Positions 41,955 through 50,436 of a stretch of DNA of 64,000 nucleotides are shown in pieces. The DNA comes from Streptomyces cadmiisoli (GTDB lineage Bacteria; Actinomycetota; Actinomycetes; Streptomycetales; Streptomycetaceae): positions 5,828,001 to 5,892,000 of the forward strand of contig NZ_CP030073.1 in NCBI RefSeq assembly GCF_003261055.1, in the 5' to 3' direction. The notes under the pieces were generated by a model. The model was not told the DNA's origin. It worked only from the letters and a program-made list of their open reading frames with translations, and made no database searches. The position numbers and the translations under genes are program-made. The stretch's first letter is position 1. Every line of letters starts with the position of its first letter.

Positions 41955-42027
41955 GGGGCTATAGCTCAGTTGGTAGAGCGCCTGCATGGCATGCAGGAGG
42001 TCAGGAGTTCAATTCTCCTTAGCTCCA
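41955..42027 (+). tRNA. tRNA-Ala (anticodon GGC), second copy
   Basis: 73 nt, identical to the tRNA at 39962-40034; flanks differ. A -10-like TAATGT (41912-41917) lies about 37 bases upstream. It is followed by a very strong terminator at 42036. The two copies are 1993 bases apart in the same orientation. Confidence 0.97.
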
Positions 42028-42035
42028 CAGATCGA

Positions 42036-42077
42036 AGAGCGGCCCGGGTCCACGGAAACGTGGACCCGGGCCGCTCT
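42036..42077 (+). terminator. tRNA-Ala (second copy) terminator
   Basis: Perfect 19-bp stem AGAGCGGCCCGGGTCCACG (42036-42054) with complement 42059-42077 and a GAAA tetraloop, followed by CGTCTTT. Confidence 0.92.
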
Positions 42078-42134
42078 CGTCTTTGTGCATGCGACTCGAC
42101 CGCCGCACGGCGAGCCGGAGTTGAAAGGGTTGAG

Positions 42135-42169
42135 AGAGGGGGGCCACCCGGATCGGGTGGCCCCCCTCT
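42135..42169. terminator. convergent terminator before the NuoF-like gene
   Basis: Perfect 16-bp inverted repeat (42135-42150 with 42154-42169), arms AGAGGGGGGCCACCCG, 3-base loop. It lies between the tRNA and the end of the minus-strand NuoF-like gene and probably ends the latter. Confidence 0.8.
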
Positions 42170-42188
42170 TCCTGGCTCAGGACCGGGC

Positions 42189-43799
42189 TCAGCGGCCCAG
42201 GGCGCGGCGGCCGCGGCCCTGCGAGAGGACCGGGAGGTTGCTGCGGGACGCGGGCCGCTCCGCCTGCTCCTCGACGCGCAGGGCCAGGGCCGGGCAGCGG
42301 CGGACCGCTCGGAGCGCCTTGGCCTCGGCGTAGCGCGGCACCTGCGCCTGGGCGACCGTCGGGAAGCCGTCGGCGCCGAGTTCGAAGACCTCCGGGAGGA
42401 TGTCGGCGCACAGTCCGTGCCCCCGGCACAGCGTCCAGTCGACGTAGATCTTCTGGCGGCTGGGGCCGTTCTGCTCGGGATCGCCGCCGCCGGGGATGCC
42501 GGTCGGGGCCCTGCCGCCCTCGAAGAGCGGCAGGACGCCCGTCACGGGCCGTCCGCAGCCGTTTCCGAGGACATGGGCCGCCAGGTCGTCGGTGAACGCC
42601 TTGACGGTCGACTCCAGGAACATCGCCGAACCGTCCGGGTGCGAGCACGCGCCGCGCCGCTTCACGTTCTTGGCGACCTGCTTGAGCGCCTCCAGGGCGG
42701 CGGGGCCGCCGCCGTTGAGGATGTCCTCCAGACCGCGTGCGGCGGCCGGCAGGCCGAGGTAGCAGGGGCCGCACTGGCCCGCGCTCTCCTCCGCCAGCCA
42801 CTGCGCCACGCGCAGCGACTCGCCCAGCGGACAGGTGTCCTGGCTGAGCGGCAGGATGGCGCCGGCGCCCAGCGAACCGCCCACCGCGTCCAGGGAGTTG
42901 CGGGAGACGATCGCCTCGTTGACCGTGGCCGCGTCGATCCACTTGCCGTGGTAGCCGCCGGTCAGCACGCCCTGCGGGACCGGCGGGGCGCCGGCCAGCT
43001 GGAGGACGTAGCGCAGCGGCACGCCGGTCGGGACCTCGATCACCATGGGGCGGGCGACCGCACCCGACACCGTCAGCATCACGGTGCCCGGTTCGTCGTA
43101 CAGACCGGTGTTGCCGTAGCGCTCCGGGCCGATGCGGGCGGCGATCGCCAGTTGCGCGAACGTCTCGGCGTTGGACAGCAGGGTGGGAGCGCCGCCGACG
43201 CCGCTCTGCGAGGCGCTGACCTTGCGGCCGGACGGGATCGCCGGGCCGCCGTCGATGGAGCGGACCAGCGAGGCGGCGGCCCCGGTGACCATCCGGACCG
43301 GATTGCGCTGCACGCGTGCGCGCAGTGCCGACCGGCGCCCGTTGCTCAGGCCGCGCTCGGCGAGGGCGGCCTCCATGGAGCGCTGGGTGGACTCGCGGGT
43401 GACCCCCACCACGAGCGTGCGGGCACCCAGTGCCTCCGCGCACAGCAGGGCACCGTCGAGGATGAGATGCGGGGCACGGTTGATCAGCACCGTGTCCTTG
43501 CGGCAGGCCGGTTCGTCCTCACTGCCGTTGACGACGACGACCGGCCGGACGCCCCGCTTGATCGCCGATTCGGCGACCGAGCGCAGCTTCTTGTGGAAGG
43601 GGAAGCCCGCGCCTCCGCGGCCCCTGAGGTTGATGCGTTCGGCGAGCTGGGCGAGCTGTTCGCCGCCCAGGGGGTCGAGCGGCCCGTGCACCTTGAGGTG
43701 CATGGGCAGATCGAGTCTTTCGACAAGGTCGAAGCCCGACGTGAGCTGGGGAAGTCCGACCACGCGGACTTCTGGGACGTCGGGCAGGGCCTCGTTCAC
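42189..43799 (-). CDS. NuoF-like flavo-iron-sulfur protein with C-terminal ferredoxin domain
   Basis: 536 aa. NuoF-type features: NLRGRGGAGFPFHKKL (NADH loop), VVVNGSEDEPACRKDT (FMN region), an SLBB-like part (GTVMLTVSGAVARPMVIEVP), and a 4Fe-4S site SAGQCGPC plus a downstream Cys in RRGACSHPDG. At the C-terminus a ferredoxin with CRGHGLC and CPALAL (3Fe-4S or 4Fe-4S type) is fused. GTG 43799 overlaps the cytochrome stop (GTGA) and has GGAGG seven bases upstream; a TTG at 43826 is less likely. It should pass electrons between NAD(P)H, FMN, Fe-S and the membrane cytochrome encoded before it. The physiological partner is not known. Confidence 0.88.
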   Translation of the reverse strand: MNEALPDVPEVRVVGLPQLTSGFDLVERLDLPMHLKVHGPLDPLGGEQLAQLAERINLRGRGGAGFPFHKKLRSVAESAIKRGVRPVVVVNGSEDEPACRKDTVLINRAPHLILDGALLCAEALGARTLVVGVTRESTQRSMEAALAERGLSNGRRSALRARVQRNPVRMVTGAAASLVRSIDGGPAIPSGRKVSASQSGVGGAPTLLSNAETFAQLAIAARIGPERYGNTGLYDEPGTVMLTVSGAVARPMVIEVPTGVPLRYVLQLAGAPPVPQGVLTGGYHGKWIDAATVNEAIVSRNSLDAVGGSLGAGAILPLSQDTCPLGESLRVAQWLAEESAGQCGPCYLGLPAAARGLEDILNGGGPAALEALKQVAKNVKRRGACSHPDGSAMFLESTVKAFTDDLAAHVLGNGCGRPVTGVLPLFEGGRAPTGIPGGGDPEQNGPSRQKIYVDWTLCRGHGLCADILPEVFELGADGFPTVAQAQVPRYAEAKALRAVRRCPALALRVEEQAERPASRSNLPVLSQGRGRRALGR

Positions 43800-45019
43800 T
43801 TGTAGCCTCCGGAGGGCGTGTTCCAAGGTTCGCCCGAACCCGGTGCGTCGAAGTCGTAGGACGCACCGGGCAGTGTTTCAGTGGCGGGACCGCTGTTGTA
43901 CGTGTCACCCGGGTTGTACGTGCCGTGGACCGTGTTCGACTCACCGGTGTCGTACACATCACTTCCGCCGTACCCGCCGGTGCCCGGATTGCCATAGGCC
44001 GGGATGTTGTAACCGGTGTCCTGGAGGGGGTCGTAGGCCGAGGGCGGCGCCTCGCCGACCGGGGGCGGGGACGGTATGGGCCACGAGCCGGACGTGCTGC
44101 CGCTTCCCTCGATCCGGTGGAAGGCCTCCGTCGGCTGCGCCTCGAAGGGCAGCTCCACACGGGGCATCTGGCCGGTGGCGTAGGTCTCCTGGGGGCGCGG
44201 GGGCGACGAGACCGCGCGGTAGGCGGCCGCGAAGCCGGTGGCGGGCTCCTGCGCGGCTGCCCGCTCGGCGCTCTCGTAGAGCGGACCTCTGGGCGAGGCC
44301 GCGGGCGCGCGGGAGCCCCACTGCTGGTCCTGGCCCGCCGACGCGGACTCCTCCGCCATCCGGGCGCGGCTGGCATCCAGTTCCTCGCGGCCCGCCGCCC
44401 GGTCGCCCGACATCAGCGCGGTGATCCGGTCGGCGACACGCCGCTTGACCGGCCGGGGAGCCGCGCGCAGCGCGAGCGCCGCCGCCACGCCGAGCAGCGA
44501 CAGCGCGTACAGGAAGACGAACAGCGGCGCCGCCGTGCGACCCGCGTAGAGGCCGTGGACCAGCGCCGCGCACCACGCCGGGTAGGCCAGCATGTGCACC
44601 GCCCGCCAGCGCGCGGCGACGAGGGCCGGCGACGCGAAGCGGTTGCGCAGGATGCCGGTGATGGCCACGAAGATCATCATGAGGCCGGCCAGGGTGCCCA
44701 GGCCGATCAGGAAGCCCCTGTCCATGACATCCCCGTCCCCCGACAGCAGGAGCCCGAAGGGGATCACCGCGGCGATCCACGAGGTGTGGTCCAGCGCCAG
44801 CTTGACCACCACGTGGATCAGCAGGAAGACGAGAGCGGCGACGGCGGTGGTCCGGTGCACGGCCTGCGCCAGGATCCGGCGGCGGGCGTCCAGGAGGATC
44901 CGGTCCTGGGCGACGAGCCCCCAGATCACCGAGCAGCTGAGGCACACGAGTGCCAGGACGCCCGCGCCGAAGTCGAGGAAATACGCGAACGAGTCGTCCG
45001 CCGTGCTGTCCGTGGTCAC
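43796..45019 (-). CDS. cytochrome b/ferric-reductase-like membrane protein
   Basis: 407 aa. Six membrane segments in residues 1-190. Two His pairs with 13- to 14-residue spacing (HRTTAVAALVFLLIH and HMLAYPAWCAALVH) suit a bis-heme b core as in ferric reductase-type cytochromes. The last 200 residues are a Pro/Gly/Tyr/Ser-rich cytoplasmic tail (YNIPAYGNPGTGGYGG). It has no flavin domain of its own; the NuoF-like protein encoded next could supply it. Starts at ATG or GTG near 45019. The A+T-rich region at 45190-45290 should contain its promoter. Confidence 0.85.
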   Translation of the reverse strand: MTTDSTADDSFAYFLDFGAGVLALVCLSCSVIWGLVAQDRILLDARRRILAQAVHRTTAVAALVFLLIHVVVKLALDHTSWIAAVIPFGLLLSGDGDVMDRGFLIGLGTLAGLMMIFVAITGILRNRFASPALVAARWRAVHMLAYPAWCAALVHGLYAGRTAAPLFVFLYALSLLGVAAALALRAAPRPVKRRVADRITALMSGDRAAGREELDASRARMAEESASAGQDQQWGSRAPAASPRGPLYESAERAAAQEPATGFAAAYRAVSSPPRPQETYATGQMPRVELPFEAQPTEAFHRIEGSGSTSGSWPIPSPPPVGEAPPSAYDPLQDTGYNIPAYGNPGTGGYGGSDVYDTGESNTVHGTYNPGDTYNSGPATETLPGASYDFDAPGSGEPWNTPSGGYK

Positions 45020-45382
45020 GGCATGCCTCCCGACATCACGACGAAGGGCGGGTACAGCGAAAGGGCAGCCGTCGCCGCGACCGGGGCCGGTCGGCCCGGT
45101 CGGGGAAGCGAGCTGCTACGAGGACAAGGGTCCATGGGGGTGACTCCGAGCGGTATGGGATGCGGTCCCGTTGCCGCACTCTAGGCGTCGCCATACCGAG
45201 GAGTACGAGGTTTGAGTTATTGCGCTGTTATCAAAGGACAATGAGCTTGTTGTGATGCCCCTTAGCGGCTGTTACGCGAAGTAACCTTTGAACGTCGTTC
45301 AGGTTCCTGGTGGTGGCACGCCGTGCCGGACGCGCCCGGAACGTCGTCGCGGCGCGGTCGACGGCTGCGGTACCCTGACGCC
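45020..45382. promoter_or_regulatory. divergent regulatory region between cytochrome b and leuS
   Basis: About 360 bases. An A+T-rich section 45190-45290 probably carries the cytochrome promoter. An inverted repeat GTTAC-GCGAA-GTAAC lies at 45271-45285 and could be an operator. A plus-strand -10-like TACCCT is at 45371-45376. No additional gene seen. Confidence 0.45.
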
Positions 45383-45421
45383 ATGCGTGCCGTACGCCTT
45401 CTGCTTAGCGGGCCGCGCTGA
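45383..45421 (+). CDS. leucine-rich leader peptide of leuS
   Basis: Twelve residues, [12 protein letters not shown], with three consecutive leucine codons CTT-CTG-CTT; CTT is rare in this genome. TACCCT lies six bases before the ATG, so the peptide would be translated from a leaderless mRNA. A terminator hairpin with a T-run follows 50 bases later and leuS starts shortly after, the arrangement of ribosome-mediated attenuation. Confidence 0.75.
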   Translation: MRAVRLLLSGPR

Positions 45422-45500
45422 TCAGTCCCGGCCACCGGATTCGACCGAGTGGGCCGGAATCGGCGCGGCGTCCCCTCCTGTGCGAGGGGATTTTTCATTT
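45422..45500 (+). promoter_or_regulatory. leuS attenuator
   Basis: Terminator stem TCCCCTC (45471-45477) / GAGGGGA (45484-45490), loop CTGTGC, then TTTTT. Competing pairings are possible: CCGGCCAC (45428-45435) with GTGGGCCGG (45449-45457), and GCCGCGC (45412-45418) overlapping the peptide stop with GCGCGGC (45463-45469). Stalling at the Leu codons could therefore change the fold and allow read-through. The exact antiterminator is inferred. Confidence 0.65.
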
Positions 45501-45536
45501 CCGCCGGCAGAGACGATCGATGGAGCTTTGAGGATC

Positions 45537-48419
45537 ATGAGCGAGACGAACCCCGCTGCCGCCGCCGCGCCGGCGGAGGCAGCGCCGCACCGCTACACGG
45601 CCGCGATGGCAGCCGACATCGAGGCACGCTGGCAGGACTTCTGGGACGCGGACGGCACCTACGCGGCGGCCAACCCCAAGGGTGACCTGGAGGGCGACCC
45701 CGAGACGGTCGCCAGGCCCCGCAAGTTCTTCATGGACATGTTCCCGTACCCCTCCGGCGCGGGCCTGCACGTCGGCCACCCGCTGGGCTACATCGCCACC
45801 GACGTGTACGCCCGGTTCCACCGCATGACCGGCCACAACGTGCTGCACACCCTGGGCTTCGACGCCTTCGGCCTGCCCGCCGAGCAGTACGCCGTGCAGA
45901 CCGGCACGCACCCGCGCGTGTCCACCGAGGCCAACATCGAGAACATGAAGGTCCAGCTGCGCCGGCTGGGCCTGGGCCACGACAAGCGCCGGTCGTTCGC
46001 CACGATCGACCCGGACTACTACAAGTGGACCCAGTGGATCTTCCTGCAGATCTTCAATTCCTGGTACGACGACGAGGCGAAGAAGGCCCGCCCCGTCTCC
46101 GAGCTGATCGCCCAGTTCGAGAGCGGCGAGCGCGCCGTACCCGGTGACCACGGACGCACCTGGAACCAGCTGACCGCCGCCGAGCGCGCCGACGTCCTGA
46201 GCGAGTACCGCCTGGCCTACGCCTCCGAGTCGCCGGTCAACTGGTGCCCCGGTCTGGGCACCGTGCTGGCCAACGAGGAGGTCACCGCCGACGGCCGCTC
46301 CGAGCGCGGCAACTTCCCCGTCTTCAAGTCCAAGCTGCGCCAGTGGAACATGCGCATCACGGCCTACGCCGACCGGCTGCTGGACGACCTGGACGCGCTG
46401 GACTGGCCCGAGGCCATCAAGCTGCAGCAGCGCAACTGGATCGGCCGCTCCGAGGGCGCCCGCGTCGACTTCCCGATCGACGGCGAGGCCATCACGGTCT
46501 TCACCACACGCCAGGACACCCTGTTCGGCGCGACCTACATGGTGCTGGCGCCCGAGCACCCGCTGGTCGAGAAGTTCACCCCGGCCGCCTGGCCGGAGGG
46601 CACCCACGAGGTGTGGACCGGCGGCCACGCCACCCCGGCCGAGGCCGTCGCCGCCTACCGCGCGCAGGCCGCCGCCAAGTCCGACGTGGAGCGGCAGGCC
46701 GAGGCCAAGGACAAGACCGGCGTCTTCACCGGCGCGTTCGCGACGAACCCCGTCAACGGCGAGCGGATCCCGGTCTTCATCGCCGACTACGTCCTGATGG
46801 GCTACGGCACCGGCGCGATCATGGCCGTCCCGGCGCACGACAGCCGCGACTTCGCCTTCGCGCGCGCCTTCGAGCTGCCGGTGCGGTGCGTCGTGGAGCC
46901 GAGCGACGACCGCGGCACCGACGCTTCCACGTGGGACGACGCCTTCTCCTCCTACGACGCGAAGATCGTGAACTCGGCCGGTGCGGACGTCTCCCTGGAC
47001 GGCCTGGTCGTCACCGAGGCCAAGGCCCGCATCACCGAGTGGCTGGAGCGCAAGGGCATCGGCCGGGGCACCGTCAACTTCCGCCTGCGCGACTGGCTGT
47101 TCAGCCGCCAGCGCTACTGGGGCGAGCCCTTCCCGATCGTCTACGACGAGGACGGCGTCGCCCACGCGCTGCCCGAGTCGATGCTGCCGCTGGAGCTGCC
47201 CGAGGTCGAGGACTACTCGCCGCGCACCTTCGATCCCGACGACGCCGACACCCGGCCCGAGACGCCGCTGTCGCGCAACGAGGAATGGGTCCACGTCACC
47301 CTGGACCTGGGCGACGGGCCGAAGAAGTACCGCCGCGAGACCAACACCATGCCCAACTGGGCCGGCTCCTGCTGGTACGAGCTGCGGTACCTGGACCCGC
47401 ACAACTCCGAGCAGCTGGTCGACCCGGAGATCGAGCAGTACTGGATGGGCCCGGAGGAGGGCCGCCCGCACGGCGGCGTCGACCTGTACGTCGGCGGCGC
47501 CGAACACGCCGTGCTGCACCTGCTGTACGCGCGCTTCTGGTCCAAGGTCCTGCACGACCTGGGGCACACCGCCTCCGCGGAGCCGTTCCACCGGCTGTTC
47601 AACCAGGGCATGATCCAGGCCTACGTGTACCGCGACAGCCGCGGTATCGCGGTGCCCGCCGCCGAGGTGGAGGAGCGCGACGGCACCTACCACTACCAGG
47701 GCGAGCAGGTCAGCCGTCTGCTGGGCAAGATGGGCAAGTCCCTGAAGAACGCGGTCACTCCGGACGAGATCTGCGCCGAGTACGGAGCGGACACGCTGCG
47801 CCTGTACGAGATGGCGATGGGCCCGCTGGACGTCTCGCGGCCCTGGGACACGCGCGCGGTGGTGGGCCAGTTCCGGCTGCTGCAGCGGATGTGGCGCAAC
47901 ATCGTCGACGAGGCGACCGGCGAGGCCACCGTCGTCGACGCGGAGCCCGACGAGGAGACGCTGCGTGCCCTGCACAAGGCGATCGACGGGGTGCGCCAGG
48001 ACCTGGAGGGGCTGCGGTTCAACACCGCCATCGCCAAGGTCACCGAGCTGAACAACCACCTGACCAAGGCGGGCGGCGCGGTGCCGCGCCCGGTCGCGGA
48101 GTCGCTGGTGCTGCTGATCGCGCCGCTGGCCCCGCACATCGCCGAGGAGCTGTGGCGCAGGCTGGGCCGCACCGACTCGGTGGTCCACGCGGACTTCCCG
48201 GTCGCCGATCCGGCGTACGTCGTGGACGAGACCGTGACCTGCGTCGTGCAGATCAAGGGCAAGGTCAAGGCGCGGCTGGAGGTGTCGCCGGCCGTCTCCG
48301 AGGAGGAGCTGGAGAAGGTGGCACTGGCCGACGAGAAGGTCGTCGCGGCGCTGGCCGGGGCCGGGATCCGCAAGGTGATCGTCCGGGCGCCGAAGCTGGT
48401 GAACATCGTTCCGGAGTAG
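45537..48419 (+). CDS. leuS: leucyl-tRNA synthetase
   Basis: 960 aa class I synthetase that charges tRNA-Leu. HIGH-type motif in [20 protein letters not shown] near 75; editing domain from about 300 with [20 protein letters not shown] and [15 protein letters not shown]-type motif [16 protein letters not shown] near 730; anticodon-binding and C-terminal domains to the end. GAGG precedes ATG 45537. It is longer than the E. coli enzyme mainly because of an N-terminal and a catalytic-domain insert ([20 protein letters not shown]), as in other actinobacteria. Expression appears to be controlled by the leader peptide and attenuator upstream. Confidence 0.98.
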   Translation: MSETNPAAAAAPAEAAPHRYTAAMAADIEARWQDFWDADGTYAAANPKGDLEGDPETVARPRKFFMDMFPYPSGAGLHVGHPLGYIATDVYARFHRMTGHNVLHTLGFDAFGLPAEQYAVQTGTHPRVSTEANIENMKVQLRRLGLGHDKRRSFATIDPDYYKWTQWIFLQIFNSWYDDEAKKARPVSELIAQFESGERAVPGDHGRTWNQLTAAERADVLSEYRLAYASESPVNWCPGLGTVLANEEVTADGRSERGNFPVFKSKLRQWNMRITAYADRLLDDLDALDWPEAIKLQQRNWIGRSEGARVDFPIDGEAITVFTTRQDTLFGATYMVLAPEHPLVEKFTPAAWPEGTHEVWTGGHATPAEAVAAYRAQAAAKSDVERQAEAKDKTGVFTGAFATNPVNGERIPVFIADYVLMGYGTGAIMAVPAHDSRDFAFARAFELPVRCVVEPSDDRGTDASTWDDAFSSYDAKIVNSAGADVSLDGLVVTEAKARITEWLERKGIGRGTVNFRLRDWLFSRQRYWGEPFPIVYDEDGVAHALPESMLPLELPEVEDYSPRTFDPDDADTRPETPLSRNEEWVHVTLDLGDGPKKYRRETNTMPNWAGSCWYELRYLDPHNSEQLVDPEIEQYWMGPEEGRPHGGVDLYVGGAEHAVLHLLYARFWSKVLHDLGHTASAEPFHRLFNQGMIQAYVYRDSRGIAVPAAEVEERDGTYHYQGEQVSRLLGKMGKSLKNAVTPDEICAEYGADTLRLYEMAMGPLDVSRPWDTRAVVGQFRLLQRMWRNIVDEATGEATVVDAEPDEETLRALHKAIDGVRQDLEGLRFNTAIAKVTELNNHLTKAGGAVPRPVAESLVLLIAPLAPHIAEELWRRLGRTDSVVHADFPVADPAYVVDETVTCVVQIKGKVKARLEVSPAVSEEELEKVALADEKVVAALAGAGIRKVIVRAPKLVNIVPE

Positions 48420-48509
48420 GCGCTGCGTCCCTCGGAGGGGCGCGGCTCCGGCCCCGCCCGCCCGGGCGTGGGCCGGGGTGCCCCTAAGGGGTCGTCTCGG
48501 GGTCGTGTG

Positions 48510-48550
48510 CGGGCAGGTTCGGGGTTCATCTGGAACTTCGGGCCTGCCCG
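48510..48550 (+). terminator. hairpin after leuS
   Basis: CGGGCAGG (48510-48517) pairs with CCTGCCCG (48543-48550), with inner GTTC/GAAC pairing. It lies about 90 bases after leuS and 60 bases before the next gene, so it may be a terminator or part of the next leader. Confidence 0.45.
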
Positions 48551-48609
48551 TTGCGTTTACCGTTGAGAGCGACGCGGTGCGTGCCGCGGCCGGCTGGAGG
48601 AGGAGCGTC

Positions 48610-49350
48610 GTGGAAGCAGTGTTCGCAGTGTTCGCCCTGCTTTTCGTCCTCTTCGTGGTGGTCGGGGCGTACGCCACGGTCAAAGTCGTCGGCGCCGCCA
48701 AGCGCGGCGTGGACCGCACCATCACCCAGGCCCGCCGCACGGTCGAGGACCACACGCTGCGCGCCAAGTCCTTCGCCCAGCCCGGTCCGGCGGGCGAGAT
48801 GGCCCAGCTGCGGCTGTCGCTGCGCACGTCGATGCGGGCCACCCAGGACGCACTCCAGGCGGGCATGGCCGAGGACGAGTCCCTGAAGGAGGCCCACGGC
48901 CTCTTCCAGCGCCTCAGCGCGCACGGGCACGAACTCGACGCCGAGCTCCGGCGCCTGGAGTCGGAACCGGACCGTTCGGCGCTCACCGGGCGGCTGCCCG
49001 AGCTGCGGGAGCGCACCGAGCGCATCACGGCCTCGGCCGACTCGCTGCGGTGGGCCGCCCGCGACCGGGCCCGGCGCTTCGCCGACGACGACCTGGACTC
49101 GCTGAGCACACAGATCGACCTGGAGGCCGGCGCCCTGCGGCACTGGACCACCACGGACACCTCCGACACCGCGCCGCCGCCCCCGTGGCCGCAGGCGCCG
49201 GAGTCCGACGCCGCGGCGGCCCGCCAGACCTGGCCGGACGGCTCGCAGTCGCGCACCGCCGAGGAGCCGGCCCGCCCCGCCATCACCCCGCCCGGCCCGC
49301 GCCCCGCCTACCCGTGGCAGAAGAAGCCCCGCCCGGAGAGCACGACCTGA
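48610..49350 (+). CDS. membrane-anchored coiled-coil protein
   Basis: 246 aa. One N-terminal membrane segment (EAVFAVFALLFVLFVVVGAY), then about 150 residues of predicted helix rich in Arg/Glu/Ala (TERITASADSLRWAARDRAR), then a Pro/Ala-rich tail ending WQKKPRPESTT. The layout resembles bacterial membrane-tethered coiled coils that organise envelope proteins, but no specific family is recognised. The repeated GGAGGAGGAG upstream supports GTG 48610. Confidence 0.75.
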   Translation: MEAVFAVFALLFVLFVVVGAYATVKVVGAAKRGVDRTITQARRTVEDHTLRAKSFAQPGPAGEMAQLRLSLRTSMRATQDALQAGMAEDESLKEAHGLFQRLSAHGHELDAELRRLESEPDRSALTGRLPELRERTERITASADSLRWAARDRARRFADDDLDSLSTQIDLEAGALRHWTTTDTSDTAPPPPWPQAPESDAAAARQTWPDGSQSRTAEEPARPAITPPGPRPAYPWQKKPRPESTT

Positions 49351-49394
49351 GTCCCACTGACAGGGCCGGGCTGCCGCCCGCCCGCTACGGCAGG

Positions 49395-49407
49395 TAACCT
49401 CCAGCTC
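49395..49407 (+). promoter_or_regulatory. leaderless promoter of the degV gene
   Basis: TAACCT at 49395-49400 lies seven bases before ATG 49408; no ribosome binding site is present. Confidence 0.45.
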
Positions 49408-50253
49408 ATGTCCCGGCATGTCGCGATCGTCACCGATTCAACGGCCTACCTGCCGTCACGGACGATGGAGCGGCACGGCATCACCGCCGTGCCCCTGACC
49501 GTGGTCCTCGGTGACCGTGCCCTCGAAGAGGGCACGGAGATCTCGACCCGCTCCCTCGCCCAGGCGCTCCAGAAACGACGCCCCGTCACCACATCGCGCC
49601 CGAGCCCCGAAGTCTTCGCCGAGACCTACCGCAAGGTCGCCGAGTCCGGCGCGGAAGGCATCGTCTCCCTGCACCTGTCCGCCGAACTCTCGGGCACCTA
49701 CGACGCGGCGGTGCTTGCGGCGCGCGAGGCTCCGGTGCCGGTGCGGGTGGTGGACACCGGGATGATCGCGATGGCGCTCGGCTTCTGCGCGCTGGCCGCG
49801 GCCGAGGCCGCGGAGACGGGCGGCACGGTGGACGAGGCGGTCGCGGCGGCGGAGAAGCGGGCCTCGGCGATGTCCGCCTACTTCTACGTCGACACGCTCG
49901 ACTATCTGCGCCGCGGCGGCCGGATCGGCACCGCGCAGGCGCTCCTCGGCTCCGCGCTCTCCGTGAAGCCGCTGCTCCAGTTGAACGACGGCCGGATCGA
50001 ACCCCTGGAGAAGGTGCGGACGGCGTCGAAGGCCATCGCCCGGCTGGAGGAGATCGCGGCCGACCGGGCGGGCGGAGCGCAGGTCGACATCGCCGTCCAC
50101 CATCTCGCCGCGACGGACCGCGCGACAGCACTGGCGGACCGGCTGCGGGCGCGGGTACCAGGCCTGGTCGACCTGCATGTGAGCGAGGTGGGCGCGGTGA
50201 TCGGGGCGCACACGGGGCCGGGGCTGCTGGGTGTGGTTGTGTCGTTGCGGTGA
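49408..50253 (+). CDS. DegV family fatty-acid-binding protein
   Basis: 281 aa. DegV fold: VAIVTDSTAYLPSRTMERHG, VTTSRPSPEVFAETYRKVAE, IVSLHLSAELSGTYDAAVLA, VDTLDYLRRGGRIGTAQALL and SVKPLLQLNDGRIEPLEKVR. These proteins bind fatty acids, and some (FakB) present them to a fatty acid kinase; no FakA gene is nearby. ATG 49408 is used; a -10-like element sits seven bases upstream, suggesting a leaderless mRNA. It lies before the comEA-comEC pair, as in other Streptomyces. Confidence 0.93.
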   Translation: MSRHVAIVTDSTAYLPSRTMERHGITAVPLTVVLGDRALEEGTEISTRSLAQALQKRRPVTTSRPSPEVFAETYRKVAESGAEGIVSLHLSAELSGTYDAAVLAAREAPVPVRVVDTGMIAMALGFCALAAAEAAETGGTVDEAVAAAEKRASAMSAYFYVDTLDYLRRGGRIGTAQALLGSALSVKPLLQLNDGRIEPLEKVRTASKAIARLEEIAADRAGGAQVDIAVHHLAATDRATALADRLRARVPGLVDLHVSEVGAVIGAHTGPGLLGVVVSLR

Positions 50254-50436
50254 GGGGTGCGGCGCTGTGCGGTCGGGTCGGGGGCACAGGTGCCTGCGGG
50301 GTGTGAGTCGGGTGCTGTGCGCGGCCGAGGGTGCGGCTTCACCCGTATGAGTGGCGGGGTTTTCCACAACTGGGTAGCGTTCCCCGGGAATTGAGCAAGA
50401 TCATCGCGAGGGTGCGGAGTACCGGATCCTCGTCGC
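50254..50436 (+). promoter_or_regulatory. leader of comEA
   Basis: 183 bases; G+T-rich first half, then TTTTCCACAACTGGG and the palindrome TTCCCCGGGAA (about 50379-50389). The TTTTCCACA word resembles a DnaA box, but one isolated copy is not evidence of an origin. The comEA promoter probably lies here. Confidence 0.35.

Noticed and set aside
45495..49286. A 1263-codon minus-strand open frame opposite leuS
   Set aside because: The plus strand holds leucyl-tRNA synthetase with all its motifs; the opposite frame has Val/Gly/Arg/Asp bias typical of antisense to high-GC codons.
50360..50368. TTTTCCACA as a DnaA box marking an origin
   Set aside because: Only one imperfect copy is present, without dnaA, dnaN or clustered boxes; the replication origin is not in this window.
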